NCBI GenBank assembly: GCA_900549665.1
Contig: URPH01000001.1
Coordinates: 62,001-126,000 of the forward strand
Length of the DNA stretch: 64,000 nt
Direction: 5' to 3'
Source of the DNA: an uncultured Lachnospiraceae bacterium
Lineage (GTDB): Bacteria > Bacillota > Clostridia > Lachnospirales > Lachnospiraceae
A model generated the notes under the pieces. The model made no database searches. It saw only the letters and a list, made by a program, of their open reading frames with translations, and was not told the origin of the DNA. This document shows positions 9,670-18,726 of this stretch, one piece after another. The translations under genes and the position numbers were made by a program. Within the stretch, counting starts at the first letter, position 1. Every line of letters begins with the position of its first letter.

Positions 9670-10462
9670 GATCCTGTATCATTTCTTCACTCTGTCTGGC
9701 CTGGTTTCGCCGATCCCTGTAATACTCAAACATTTCATGCTTTTGGATATCCATGGCATAATTGATTTTTCGTAGAAAGAGACGGCTTTGATTCTCTTTA
9801 CGATATAATAAAGCCTGCAAAAGATTTTCTTTCTGCATTCCATAAAGCTGTTTTTTGTAAAGGACTGCATTTTCTGAATGATGGCCCTTTCTTGACTGCT
9901 CTGCAATCTGATGCCTGAGCTCCATCTGTTCTTTCCGAAGGTTCCTTAACCGGAGCAATTCATCGGATTTCTGAAAAAACGGCATAGCTTTTTTTAACGC
10001 ATCCATATTTATTCGGTTGTAATAGGGATTTATGGACTGCTCCGTCCAGGGCTTTGCCTCTGCTTTTTCGATCAGAACGGAGGCGTTGGGACTGTATTTG
10101 GAAATATATCCCCGATTTTCATTCTGTCCTTTCAGCAGCGTTTTCATCTGATATTCTGCCATTTCTTTCTGATAACGGCTGCTGATTGTGTCATATCGGG
10201 AAGTTTTCAGATTTGCAAAAATAAAGCTTCTTGCACGATTCGGATTGTAGCCCATCTGCAAACGGCTGAACATGGTATCGACCTTCATAAGCCTGTCACA
10301 ACCAAATAAATGACCGGCTCTCTGATCCTCGTAATAGCCCTCTATACGATTATGGCTTGAAAAATGCTCTATCTGAATATGGCTTACAGCTGTCAGGCGG
10401 TCATAGACCTCCCGAAGCTTTTTGCTTTCCAGCATTTCAATCTGTTCCTGTGCTGATATCAT
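9635..10462 (-). CDS. Uncharacterised charged helical protein of the ATPase operon
   Basis: A 275-residue protein of no family I recognise. The ORF opens at a TTG at 10480, but the ATG at 10462 has AGAGGG 6 nt upstream and is preferred. The sequence is rich in Lys, Arg, Glu, Gln, Tyr and Met, has no membrane segment or signal peptide, and is probably mostly helical, with a coiled-coil-like stretch around 170-230. The acidic C-terminus (DHGEDDNQDENS) overlaps the start of the ATPase gene, implying tight coupling. Position and composition suggest an adaptor or structural partner of the ATPases. A repeated CAATGTA motif lies just before its ribosome site. Confidence 0.6.
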   Translation of the reverse strand: MISAQEQIEMLESKKLREVYDRLTAVSHIQIEHFSSHNRIEGYYEDQRAGHLFGCDRLMKVDTMFSRLQMGYNPNRARSFIFANLKTSRYDTISSRYQKEMAEYQMKTLLKGQNENRGYISKYSPNASVLIEKAEAKPWTEQSINPYYNRINMDALKKAMPFFQKSDELLRLRNLRKEQMELRHQIAEQSRKGHHSENAVLYKKQLYGMQKENLLQALLYRKENQSRLFLRKINYAMDIQKHEMFEYYRDRRNQARQSEEMIQDHGEDDNQDENS

Positions 10463-10469
10463 AATTTCC

Positions 10470-10494
10470 CTCTTACACAATGTATGCCAATGTA
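10470..10494 (-). promoter_or_regulatory. Candidate regulator site: CAATGTA direct repeat
   Basis: The heptamer CAATGTA (plus-strand reading) occurs at 10478-10484 and 10488-10494, exactly one helical turn apart. The 15-nt string at 10470-10484 matches 14 of 15 bases with 12914-12928, upstream of the LuxR gene. It could be the operator of the LuxR regulator or an RNA-level signal. It lies only 8 nt upstream of the chosen start. Confidence 0.45.
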
Positions 10495-10515
10495 CTTCTT
10501 TGTTTTAATAAAATT

Positions 10516-12882
10516 TTATATTAAATTGAGACTGCTGGCCTTTTTGACCGCATCCGTTTTTCCCTTTACACCTAATTTACGGTAGTTTTCTGCTGCATAG
10601 TATTTGACCATTCGTTCCTTTACACCCAGACATTCTGAGATCTCACGGATGGTCTTTCCTTCTGACTGCATCTTTAATAAAAGCAGCTCCTCCTTTTTAA
10701 AATCAATCGGACTGACATTGTCGCTCAGTCCATACGCCGGATAATGATCTTTCATAAACTCCGCTTCCTGAACCATCTGTGTATACCATTCGGATGAGAA
10801 GGATTTATCTGCGCGTATCTCAGCCTTAACCTCTTTTAACAAGGGCAATACAAGCGCGCCCTCTTCCGACATGATCCGGATAAAATGATATTCGGAAAGC
10901 TTATGAAGAACTTCTAAAAATTCTTCTTTCCACTCTTCGTGGTTGCGGTATTTGATAACGGATTTTAAAATAGCAAGCTCCATCAGTATGTATGTGCGTG
11001 CATTTTTTTCGGCATAATAATTTAACTGCTCAATCAGTGCAATGGATTTTAAATAATCTCCTCTGATGATCATAACCCTCAGTTTGGTAAGATACCGATA
11101 ACGTTCGAGCGTGCAGAACTCTTTTATCTCGTCCGGTGCCTGATTCATCCATTCATTGACATATTCCTGATTTCCGCCATAAAGCTCCAGCCGGCATCTG
11201 AGCGCCTGCAGATTCCGAAGCATCTGCTTATTTTTCTGCTCTTTTATCTTTTCCTCCAGACCATCCAGCAGTCTGTATGCATTTTTGACATCACCCATCA
11301 GCATACTCAGTCTTACCTGTATACCGGTGGCAGCAAAAGCAATTTCATACCTGCCGCTTTCCTGACTTTCGATCTGGGCTCTGGTCAGATATTTTAATAC
11401 TGTGTATTTATCATATCCCTTTTCATAATAGCTTTCCCCAAGCCCGGCGCTTACAAGACCGAAGCCGTTCCTTTTTAATACCTTTACCAAAATCGGGCCT
11501 ATGGTATCTGCCAGAAGCTGATCCTTTTTGCTCCATTCACAGAAATCCTTTCCACCATTCATCGTAGACGGAATATTGCCGGTAACGGTCATCTCCGGAA
11601 TACTGATTCCCTTACTCATGACAAGCTTCGGAATGCTCTTGAATATATCTAAAAGCCCTTTGCTTCCTCTGTGCGGCAACGCAATATCCAGATAGGCAAG
11701 TCTTCCCTCGGCTTCTCTTTTTTCTCCACCGCTTACTTTGCCGCAGTAATTTTTCAGTTCCTGATACCAGTACTCACTTTTATCTTCCTGCAGGAGAATG
11801 GAATATGTCATACTCACAGCGGCCATCAGCACAGCATCACTTTTCACTTCATCCGGATCGAGTGCCAGATAATACTTACGAAGTTCATAATAATACCCGG
11901 CTCCCGGATTGCGTCTTCCGTTTCGGATCAACAGGTTGCGGATGCTTTCATTATCTTCTGACTGTTTGTACATCTCAAAAGCCTTTTCAATATCCTCCTG
12001 CTGCTCATAATACCTTCCCGCATTGTACATGCAGTTGTGAATAAGTCTTGTGCCCAGCTTATTTTTGGCCCGTTTTTGTAATGCTGCGATCAGAACATCC
12101 CGCAACCGGTATACTCCCTCGTTGCATACCATGAAATTGCCAAGATTCATGGAACGCTCTAACAGCTTGTCCACATCGTCTTCCCCTGTGATCTCCTGTG
12201 CAAGCGCACCGGTAAATTCATCTACAATGCTGACTTTCATCAAAAACTGCTGGATATCGGCATCCCATTGGTTTATAACATTATTTTCCAGATAGGAAAC
12301 AAAGGCCTGTCTGACCCTTTCCACCATTTCCCTTCCCGGAAGCATCTGATGTTCGCTGATCAACTTAAAGGTGAGCATGACTGCATATGCATTCCCCTGT
12401 GCATAATCGAGAAACTGCTGTCCTAATTCATCGCTCATCTTTATTCCCTGTTTCCTGGCTAATGCTTCAATTTCCTTGTCAGTCATATGCATGTCTTCTT
12501 CGGCAATCAGCATCAGCTTATTATCAACATACAGTGGTTTTAACCACTCGGGAAGCTTACAGCGACCGGCTAATATCAGCCAGATATCCTTTCTTGCTGC
12601 CAGTTCCAGAATTTCACGCCTGATCTCATCCTGATCTATCAGATGAAGGTTGTCAATTACTACATAGGTACATTCCTTTTTCCCTTCCTCCGGTATGATC
12701 GAATCGTCCCAGAACTGTTCACAATAGTCTATATAAATATAGTTGTGAAAGTCCAGATACTGCCTGATCAGAGTGGTTTTCCCATAACCACTTGCCCCAT
12801 ACAGGTACACATCCTGCTGGAAGCTGCGTGCCAGTTTTAATTTGTGGTAGCCTTTCGACGGTGGAATATAATCTTTATCCAA
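10516..12882 (-). CDS. MalT-like (STAND ATPase) LuxR-family transcriptional regulator
   Basis: A 788-residue regulator. The N-terminal NTPase domain has Walker A YGASGYGKTT at about 28-37 and a Walker-B-like VVIDNLHLID near 93-102. A long helical repeat region follows (about 250-700), and residues about 725-788 form a LuxR-type helix-turn-helix (GKTIREISECLGVKERMVKYY). MalT-family proteins activate transcription after ligand-driven oligomerisation. The start is TTG at 12882 with GGGGG about 10 nt upstream; the promoter has an extended -10. It is the first gene of the minus-strand cluster and probably its regulator, with 54 nt to the next gene start. The ligand is unknown. Confidence 0.88.
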   Translation of the reverse strand: MDKDYIPPSKGYHKLKLARSFQQDVYLYGASGYGKTTLIRQYLDFHNYIYIDYCEQFWDDSIIPEEGKKECTYVVIDNLHLIDQDEIRREILELAARKDIWLILAGRCKLPEWLKPLYVDNKLMLIAEEDMHMTDKEIEALARKQGIKMSDELGQQFLDYAQGNAYAVMLTFKLISEHQMLPGREMVERVRQAFVSYLENNVINQWDADIQQFLMKVSIVDEFTGALAQEITGEDDVDKLLERSMNLGNFMVCNEGVYRLRDVLIAALQKRAKNKLGTRLIHNCMYNAGRYYEQQEDIEKAFEMYKQSEDNESIRNLLIRNGRRNPGAGYYYELRKYYLALDPDEVKSDAVLMAAVSMTYSILLQEDKSEYWYQELKNYCGKVSGGEKREAEGRLAYLDIALPHRGSKGLLDIFKSIPKLVMSKGISIPEMTVTGNIPSTMNGGKDFCEWSKKDQLLADTIGPILVKVLKRNGFGLVSAGLGESYYEKGYDKYTVLKYLTRAQIESQESGRYEIAFAATGIQVRLSMLMGDVKNAYRLLDGLEEKIKEQKNKQMLRNLQALRCRLELYGGNQEYVNEWMNQAPDEIKEFCTLERYRYLTKLRVMIIRGDYLKSIALIEQLNYYAEKNARTYILMELAILKSVIKYRNHEEWKEEFLEVLHKLSEYHFIRIMSEEGALVLPLLKEVKAEIRADKSFSSEWYTQMVQEAEFMKDHYPAYGLSDNVSPIDFKKEELLLLKMQSEGKTIREISECLGVKERMVKYYAAENYRKLGVKGKTDAVKKASSLNLI

Positions 12883-12913
12883 GGTCTGATCCCCCTATAC
12901 ATTTTATTCGCAT

Positions 12914-12979
12914 CTTTTACACAATGTACCCTGTTGACTTATTATATCAGACACTTTTTTCTTACAACATTGTACAAAA
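12914..12979 (-). promoter_or_regulatory. LuxR-gene promoter flanked by an inverted repeat
   Basis: On the minus strand an extended -10 (TGATATAAT; hexamer 12941-12946) follows a weak -35. It is flanked by near-perfect inverted arms: TTTTGTACAATGT (12967-12979) upstream and ACATTGTGTAAAA downstream (overlapping 12914-12928), 12 of 13 matching. Such flanking sites fit autoregulation. Confidence 0.6.
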
Positions 12980-13017
12980 GTGCAATATTTCCATTTTTTT
13001 CAAAAATCTTTCTGTAA

Positions 13018-13048
13018 AATAAAAAAGCCATTGTACCAAAACAACAGC
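13018..13048 (-). terminator. Intrinsic terminator of metA
   Basis: On the minus strand AGCTGTTGT pairs with ACAATGGCT across a short loop and is followed by TTTTTT. It lies about 80 nt past the metA stop. Confidence 0.75.
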
Positions 13049-13129
13049 TTCTCTGCTTTTTTCAATGCAGGAATCCGATGCGGTAAATTTTGATAAAACT
13101 GTACTGCACCATCCGGTTTCTGCATATTT

Positions 13130-14035
13130 TTACAGCACATACGGCGTAATCTGATAAACATAATAATTAAGCCAGTTGCTGTATAAATTATTGGAATGAC
13201 TCCTCCACTGTAAGTGTGGTTTCCTGGTCGGATCATCATCCGGGAAATAATTTTTGGGAACCTGAATATCCATTCCTTTTTTAAGATCTCTAAAATACTC
13301 TTCCTGGAGTGTCAGTCTGTCATATTCCGAATGTCCCATGACAAAAAACTGCTTGCCCTCTCCTGCCATCACAAGGTATACACCAACCTCATCCGACTCA
13401 GCCAGTACCGTCAGATCCTTGCAGGCGTGGATATCCTCACTCCGTACTTCGGTATGACGGGAATGCGGTGCCATAAAATAATCATCAAAGCCACGTACGA
13501 TCGGGATCTTGCGGTTCATAACCTTGTGTTCAAAGACACCGAATACCTTTTGGGGCAGAATGTGCTTTTGCAGTCCGTAATGATAATACAGGCCTGCCTG
13601 AGCGCCCCAGCAGATGTGGAAGGTGGAGGTCACATTGGTCTTGGACCATTCCATGACCTCACAAAGCTCCTGCCAGTAATCTACCTCTTCATATTCCATA
13701 TTCTCCACCGGTGCTCCGGTAATGATCAGTCCGTCGTATTTTTTCCATCTGATATCATCAAAGGATTCATAAAAGCGGTTCAGGTGGTTCGCAGATGTAT
13801 TCTGCGAGATATGGCTTTTCATATTTAAAAAGGTAATATCGATCTGCAGCGGTGTATTGGATAAGGCTCTTAAAAGCTGCAGCTCTGTATCCTGTTTGAT
13901 CGGCATCAGATTGAGGATCACGATCTGAAGTGGACGAATTTCCTGATTGATGGCGCGAAATTCGTCCATCACAAATATATTTTCATTTTCCAAAATCTCC
14001 TTTGCGGGGAGATCACTCTGTGTTCTGATTGGCAT
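13130..14035 (-). CDS. metA: Homoserine O-acetyltransferase (MetA family)
   Basis: A 301-residue MetA enzyme that acylates L-homoserine in methionine synthesis. The nucleophile lies in HICWGAQAG, and the His and Glu of the triad in GHSEYD. The residue that sets acyl-donor choice in this family (position about 111) is Glu in ITGAPVENMEY. Glu there indicates acetyl-CoA, whereas Gly gives the succinyl enzyme, so this is predicted to be an acetyltransferase despite frequent succinyl labels. I chose the ATG at 14035 (MPIRTQ) with AGAAGG 7 nt upstream, rather than the GTG at 14062. It is monocistronic, with its own promoter and terminator. Confidence 0.93.
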   Translation of the reverse strand: MPIRTQSDLPAKEILENENIFVMDEFRAINQEIRPLQIVILNLMPIKQDTELQLLRALSNTPLQIDITFLNMKSHISQNTSANHLNRFYESFDDIRWKKYDGLIITGAPVENMEYEEVDYWQELCEVMEWSKTNVTSTFHICWGAQAGLYYHYGLQKHILPQKVFGVFEHKVMNRKIPIVRGFDDYFMAPHSRHTEVRSEDIHACKDLTVLAESDEVGVYLVMAGEGKQFFVMGHSEYDRLTLQEEYFRDLKKGMDIQVPKNYFPDDDPTRKPHLQWRSHSNNLYSNWLNYYVYQITPYVL

Positions 14036-14125
14036 TTTTAAACCTTCTTTTTTTCTTTTCACTCATTGTCTGCATATCTTTTTTTTGGCAGACACATGTA
14101 TTTTTAAGGGTTTTATCCCTTGTTC

Positions 14126-14154
14126 ATCATATCATCATTTGCAAATATCGTAAA
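14126..14154 (-). promoter_or_regulatory. metA promoter
   Basis: Minus-strand TTTACG (14149-14154), a 17-bp spacer and TATGAT (14126-14131), about 90 nt before the metA start. No SAM riboswitch fold was recognised in the leader. Confidence 0.6.
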
Positions 14155-14177
14155 GCTATGCGATAGAACAGTCAGTC

Positions 14178-16160
14178 TTAAGACAGCATGGCAATAAAAT
14201 CATCCTCTGATATGATCGGAATACCAAGCTCCTTGGCTTTTTTGTTTTTACCGGAGGTTGATGCCACGTCATTGTTGATGAGGTAATTGGTCTTGGAGGA
14301 AACACTTCCCGCTACCTTTCCACCTCTCTGCTCTATGACCTCCTTGACTTCATTGCGGTTGGCATAATGATATACATTGCCGGTAATGACAAAGGTCATG
14401 CCTGCAAAGATCTGCTCATTGTCATTCTGCTCCGGTTTCTCAATATGAAGCTGCTCATACAGCTCCTGTGCATTTCGGGCTTTCTTTTCATCGGAAAAAT
14501 AAGAGACAATCCCGTCTGCCAATACCTCTCCAATGCCGTCTATCTCTGCAAACTCTTCCCTTGTGGCAGACTTTATCTTTTCAAAATCATTATCAAAGGC
14601 CTTACAAAGCACCTTGGCATTGGCTACACCGATGCCGGCAATTCCGATCGCATACAGATATCTTGGCAGAGTCGTATTTTTTGCCTGCTCCAATGCATCC
14701 ATCAGATTTTGAAAGGATTTTGCTCCAAAGCCTTCCATCTGCGTGATCTCATCCTCAAAGCGGTTCAGGCGGAAAATATCCGCAAAGCTGTGGATAAAAC
14801 CTTTGGCAATAAATTTTTCCAGTGTGGCCTCACTCAGACCGTCAATATTTAAAGCATCGCGGCTGACTAACAGGGTAAAGGATTTAATCTTTTTGGCTTC
14901 GCAATCCGGGTTGGGACATACCAAAGTCTTGGTGTCGATCTCTTTTCGTACCTCGGTCGGCATGCCACATACCGGGCATTTCTGCGGAATGGTCATTTTA
15001 CCGCTTTTTGTCAGATTTTCGGCAATCTGCGGAATGATCATATTGGCCTTGTAGACCTTGATGCGGTCGCCAATGCCTAATTGCAGTTCTTCCATAATAC
15101 TTAAATTGTGGACGCTCGCACGGCTGACTGTTGTTCCCTCCAGTTCAACCGGTTCAAAAATCGCTACCGGATTGATAAGACCTGTCCTGCTCGGGCTCCA
15201 TTCAATCTCTAAAAGTGTCGTTTCTGCTGTCTCATCTGCCCATTTAAAAGCAATGGAATCACGGGGAAACTTTGCCGTTCTGCCCAAAGATGCGCTATAT
15301 GCAAGATCGCACAACGTCAGTACCAGTCCATCAGACGGCACATCATATCCGGAAATCGTCTGCGCAAAGTATTCGATCCGTTCCATGATATTATCCTGAT
15401 TGACACGGAAATACTCCACAACATCAAAGCCCTGTTTTTTCAAAAATAAAAACTGATTTTCCCTGTCGTTATCAAAATCAACCGGTGTTCCGTCCGTCTC
15501 AATGGCTTCTACGAGATTAAAAGCAAAAAGCCGTACATTTCTCTTGGCAGTAATCTCATTGTTTAACTGTCTGACGGATCCGCTGCACAAATTCCTGGGA
15601 TTTTTATACTTGGCCTCCTCATCGGAAATCTCCGCATTCATTTTTTCAAAATCCGAATATGTGATCACAGCTTCTCCTCTTAAGATCAGCCGTCCCTTAA
15701 ATGCAATCCTATGTGGGATATTTTTAAATACTCTGGCATTGTTGGTGATAACCTCTCCGATCTCACCGTTTCCTCTGGTAACAGCCTTTAAAAGCTCACC
15801 ATCCTGATAGGTCAGAACGATGGTAAGTCCATCCAGCTTCCATGATAAGAGCGCCTCTTTTCCATTCAGCCAGTCCCGCAGCTCTTCCCGGCTTTTGGTC
15901 TTGGCTAAAGACAGCATCGGCTTTTCATGTCGCTCCTTTGGCAGCTCATCCACTGCCTCATATCCGACACTGACCGTCGGACTGTTGGACAACACCATGC
16001 CGGTCTCCTCTTCCAATGCCATAAGCTCATCATACAAAGCATCGTATTCATAATTGCTCATGATCTCTGTATCCTTGGCATAATATGCGTAAGACGCCTG
16101 ATTGAGAATCCCGATCAGCTCTTTCATCCGTTTTATTTTGTTGTTTTCTGTATTGCTCAT
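14178..16160 (-). CDS. ligA: NAD-dependent DNA ligase LigA
   Basis: A 660-residue ligase that seals nicks in replication and repair using NAD. In order: domain Ia (YAYYAKD), adenylation domain with the nucleophile Lys in SWKLDGLT (about 107-114), OB fold, the four-Cys zinc site (CPVCGM ... CPNPDCEAK, about 395-425), helix-hairpin-helix repeats, and a C-terminal BRCT domain from about 585. The length is typical. The start ATG at 16160 follows GGAAAC-type purines. It stands alone between metA and the pseudouridine synthase. Confidence 0.96.
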   Translation of the reverse strand: MSNTENNKIKRMKELIGILNQASYAYYAKDTEIMSNYEYDALYDELMALEEETGMVLSNSPTVSVGYEAVDELPKERHEKPMLSLAKTKSREELRDWLNGKEALLSWKLDGLTIVLTYQDGELLKAVTRGNGEIGEVITNNARVFKNIPHRIAFKGRLILRGEAVITYSDFEKMNAEISDEEAKYKNPRNLCSGSVRQLNNEITAKRNVRLFAFNLVEAIETDGTPVDFDNDRENQFLFLKKQGFDVVEYFRVNQDNIMERIEYFAQTISGYDVPSDGLVLTLCDLAYSASLGRTAKFPRDSIAFKWADETAETTLLEIEWSPSRTGLINPVAIFEPVELEGTTVSRASVHNLSIMEELQLGIGDRIKVYKANMIIPQIAENLTKSGKMTIPQKCPVCGMPTEVRKEIDTKTLVCPNPDCEAKKIKSFTLLVSRDALNIDGLSEATLEKFIAKGFIHSFADIFRLNRFEDEITQMEGFGAKSFQNLMDALEQAKNTTLPRYLYAIGIAGIGVANAKVLCKAFDNDFEKIKSATREEFAEIDGIGEVLADGIVSYFSDEKKARNAQELYEQLHIEKPEQNDNEQIFAGMTFVITGNVYHYANRNEVKEVIEQRGGKVAGSVSSKTNYLINNDVASTSGKNKKAKELGIPIISEDDFIAMLS

Positions 16161-16254
16161 AGTTGTTTCCTTTTCTATGCTGGATGTTTTTTTATATTGA
16201 TTCTACTTCCGTTTTAATTACTTATCGACTGCTTTACTGATTGATCGTATTCCC

Positions 16255-16316
16255 GCATTGACAGTTTGTTTTTGATTGGCTTTCTGCATTGATAACTTGT
16301 TTTTGATCAGCTATCT
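16255..16316. repeat. Two tandem 31-bp imperfect repeats
   Basis: Units 16255-16285 and 16286-16316 begin GCATTGA and share TTGTTTTTGAT; 25 of 31 bases match. They fill most of the 169-bp gap between ligA and the pseudouridine synthase. No function is evident. Confidence 0.7.
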
Positions 16317-16329
16317 ATATAGATTGTTT

Positions 16330-17094
16330 TTATATCTGACCTGCACCATTTGCTATATCATAAAGCTTCTCAAGCTCATGGTCTTTTATGATCCGGTATT
16401 CTCCGGGGTGCAGCTTTCCTATTGTAATATTGGCAATCCGCACTCTCTTTAAAGAAACCACATCATAATGGAAGCTTTCACACATCCTGCGGATCTGTCT
16501 GTTTAAACCCTGCGTCAGAATGATGCGGAATGTCCTCTTTCCAATCTGCTCCAGCTTACAGGGACGCGTTTTCTGATCAAGCTCCTGTAAATAGACGCCC
16601 TCTTCCATTTTGTGTATAAAATCTCCGGTGATGTCCTGCTTTACCTTGACAATATATTCCTTTTCATGATGATTGGCTCCACGCATCAGGCGGTCGATCA
16701 GGATCCCATCATTGGTCATCAGAAGAAGGCCTTCTGAATCCTTGTCAAGCCGTCCTGCATAAGTGACCCTGACCGGAAAATGAAGCTGATCCGATATCAG
16801 TTTGTCTGCATGCTTATCTCTCTGTGAACAGACAACACCAATCGGCTTGTAATAGGCAAGAACAGCCACATCCTGCCTGCTGCCGACATTTTTTCCCCGG
16901 CAGGTAACAGTATCTCTGCTAAAAACACGGTCTCCGGACTTTGCACTCCTTCCATTGATACAGACAACTCCCGAAGCTACAAGCCCGTCGGCATCTCTTC
17001 TTGAGCAGATGCCCGCCTGCGCCAGATATTTGTTGATCCTTACGCCTTCTGATTTGAAATTTTCATGATGATTATTATTTTGCTTTTTATTCAT
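16330..17094 (-). CDS. RluF/RsuA-family rRNA pseudouridine synthase
   Basis: The N-terminal S4 RNA-binding domain (VRINKYLAQAGICSRRDAD, about residues 14-60) precedes a RsuA/RluF catalytic domain. The catalytic Asp lies in GRLDKDSEGLLLMTNDG, and the later motif GLNRQIRRMCE is diagnostic of the family. It converts a specific rRNA uridine to pseudouridine; similarity is greatest to the 23S RluF type, but the target base cannot be fixed from sequence alone. The start is set at the ATG 17094 (MNKKQN) rather than the ORF opening at 17160, because the S4 domain begins soon after and AGAAAG lies upstream. Confidence 0.9.
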   Translation of the reverse strand: MNKKQNNNHHENFKSEGVRINKYLAQAGICSRRDADGLVASGVVCINGRSAKSGDRVFSRDTVTCRGKNVGSRQDVAVLAYYKPIGVVCSQRDKHADKLISDQLHFPVRVTYAGRLDKDSEGLLLMTNDGILIDRLMRGANHHEKEYIVKVKQDITGDFIHKMEEGVYLQELDQKTRPCKLEQIGKRTFRIILTQGLNRQIRRMCESFHYDVVSLKRVRIANITIGKLHPGEYRIIKDHELEKLYDIANGAGQI

Positions 17095-17283
17095 ATAGTT
17101 TATTCTTTCTAATACCAGATTGCTGCGTGCTCTGCACTCCCACAATCCGGACATTTTCATTATAGTTGATTCACGAAATTATTTCCAGCATAAAACAACA
17201 TGTACGCGAAATACTAAATATTGTTTACAAAGGACTTTCTTTTGTAAATAAAAGCACGAACTGTCGGGAAAGGAGGAACAAAA

Positions 17284-17493
17284 ATGAGAAACAAAGCAAT
17301 TGATACTGTCATCCTGACGCTCGTTATTATCGGAGCCGTCAACTGGGGACTGATCGGCTTCTTTGGTTTTAATCTGGTCTCTGCAGTCTTTGGCAGTATG
17401 ACATGGGTTTCCCGTATCATTTATGCACTTGTCGGCCTGGGCGGTTTATACCTGATCAGTTTTTATGGAAATCTTGGGGAAGAAGAAGCCTAG
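17284..17493 (+). CDS. DUF378 small membrane protein
   Basis: A 69-residue protein with two hydrophobic helices (about 8-30 and 43-60) and the DUF378 signature GAVNWGLIGFFGFNLV. Members are small inner-membrane proteins of unknown function, like B. subtilis YuzA. GGAAAGGAGG lies 8 nt before the ATG. It has its own terminator and is divergent from the pseudouridine synthase gene. Confidence 0.88.
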   Translation: MRNKAIDTVILTLVIIGAVNWGLIGFFGFNLVSAVFGSMTWVSRIIYALVGLGGLYLISFYGNLGEEEA

Positions 17494-17499
17494 AACCTG

Positions 17500-17541
17500 A
17501 AAACGGATGACGCAGCTTATCTACTACGCCATCCGTTTTTT
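17500..17541 (+). terminator. Intrinsic terminator after the DUF378 gene
   Basis: AACGGATG pairs with CATCCGTT, followed by a run of T, just past the stop codon. Confidence 0.85.
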
Positions 17542-17644
17542 CAGCCTCTGATTGACTTTTCTTCCAATATGAGGTAATATAATAACGCTTTACCAATTTA
17601 AAGTGCAACGCTTTAAAGCGATATTATTATATGGAGGTCTTAAC

Positions 17645-18625
17645 ATGAACAGGACAAAAGAAAGAACTCTGATGAGTTTCAGCCCGGATTTAAAGGTTGT
17701 GGACTGTACCTTAAGAGATGGAGGTCTCGTCAATAACTTTGGATTTACAGATGAATTTGTAAAAGATTTATATCAGGCCAATATCAAGGCCGGTGTTGAT
17801 TATATGGAATTTGGTTATAAAGCATCCAAGGAGCTTTTTGATCCCAAAAAATACGGAAAATGGAAATTCTGTAATGAGGAAGATATCCGTGCCATTGTCG
17901 GCGACAATGATTCATCTTTAAAAATATCGGTCATGGCAGATGTAGGACGCTGCGATTATAAAAAAGACATTCTTCCTAAAAATGAAAGTGTAATTGACAT
18001 GATCCGCGTAGCTACCTATATCCATCAGATACCAACCGCAATCGAAATGATTGAGGATTTTAAACAAAAGGGTTACGAAGTCACAGTCAATATTATGGCT
18101 GTTTCCAAGGTCAATAATGACGACCTCGATGCCGGTCTTGAACTGTTAGCCAACAGCAGCGTCGATGTCATTTATCTGGTTGACAGCTTTGGCCACTTCT
18201 ATCCGGAACAGATTACCAAGCTGTCCCAGAAATATGTAAAAATTGCAGAGGAACACGGAAAAATCGTAGGTATCCATGCCCACAACAACCAACAGTTAGC
18301 ATTTGCTAACACAATTGAATGTATCCGTAACGGTGTCTGTCTTTTAGATGCCACTGTAAGCGGTATGGGACGCGGTGCCGGAAACTGCTTTATGGAATCA
18401 CTGCTGTGCTTTTTAAAGAACCCCAAATACAATGTCCGTCCGATCATCCAGTTTGTAGAGAAGCATATTCTGAAGTTAAAAGCCGAAGGTGCTGTCTGGG
18501 GCTATGATATTCCCTATCTGCTGACCGGTATTTTAAACAGCCACCCTTCTAGTGCTATTAAATTTATCAAGGAAAACCGGACCGATTACAACGCATTTAT
18601 GCAAGAGCTTATGGAAATGGAATAA
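17645..18625 (+). CDS. HMGL-like aldolase-domain (DRE-TIM) protein
   Basis: A 326-residue metal-dependent TIM-barrel protein. The family motif near the start is VDCTLRDGGLVNNFGF (metal Asp, catalytic Arg), and the metal-binding His pair is in GIHAHNNQQLAFAN. Relatives include 4-hydroxy-2-oxovalerate aldolase, isopropylmalate synthase and HMG-CoA lyase. This shorter form lacks the C-terminal regulatory domain of isopropylmalate synthases. The natural substrate is unknown. The ATG at 17645 has GGAGG 7 nt upstream and is preferred over the in-frame opening at 17603. Monocistronic. Confidence 0.85.
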   Translation: MNRTKERTLMSFSPDLKVVDCTLRDGGLVNNFGFTDEFVKDLYQANIKAGVDYMEFGYKASKELFDPKKYGKWKFCNEEDIRAIVGDNDSSLKISVMADVGRCDYKKDILPKNESVIDMIRVATYIHQIPTAIEMIEDFKQKGYEVTVNIMAVSKVNNDDLDAGLELLANSSVDVIYLVDSFGHFYPEQITKLSQKYVKIAEEHGKIVGIHAHNNQQLAFANTIECIRNGVCLLDATVSGMGRGAGNCFMESLLCFLKNPKYNVRPIIQFVEKHILKLKAEGAVWGYDIPYLLTGILNSHPSSAIKFIKENRTDYNAFMQELMEME

Positions 18626-18649
18626 GCCTGCCAATCATATTCTCATAAA

Positions 18650-18722
18650 ATAAAAAGCGTTCCTCTTTATGACAATACCTCCGAATATCTGTATTTTGTC
18701 ATAAACCGGAACGCTTTTTATC
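18650..18722. terminator. Long bidirectional terminator between the aldolase gene and trpA
   Basis: AAAAAGCGTTCC pairs with GGAACGCTTTTT, and inside it TTTATGACAA pairs with TTGTCATAAA. T-runs on both strands let it serve both converging genes. Confidence 0.9.
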
Positions 18723-18726
18723 ATGT

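Noticed and set aside
13000..13239. 79-codon minus-strand ORF overlapping the metA 3' end
   Set aside because: It overlaps metA and its terminator, has no ribosome site and resembles no protein.
13130..14035. Homoserine O-succinyltransferase label for MetA
   Set aside because: The acyl-donor position is Glu (GAPVE), which indicates acetyl-CoA in this family.
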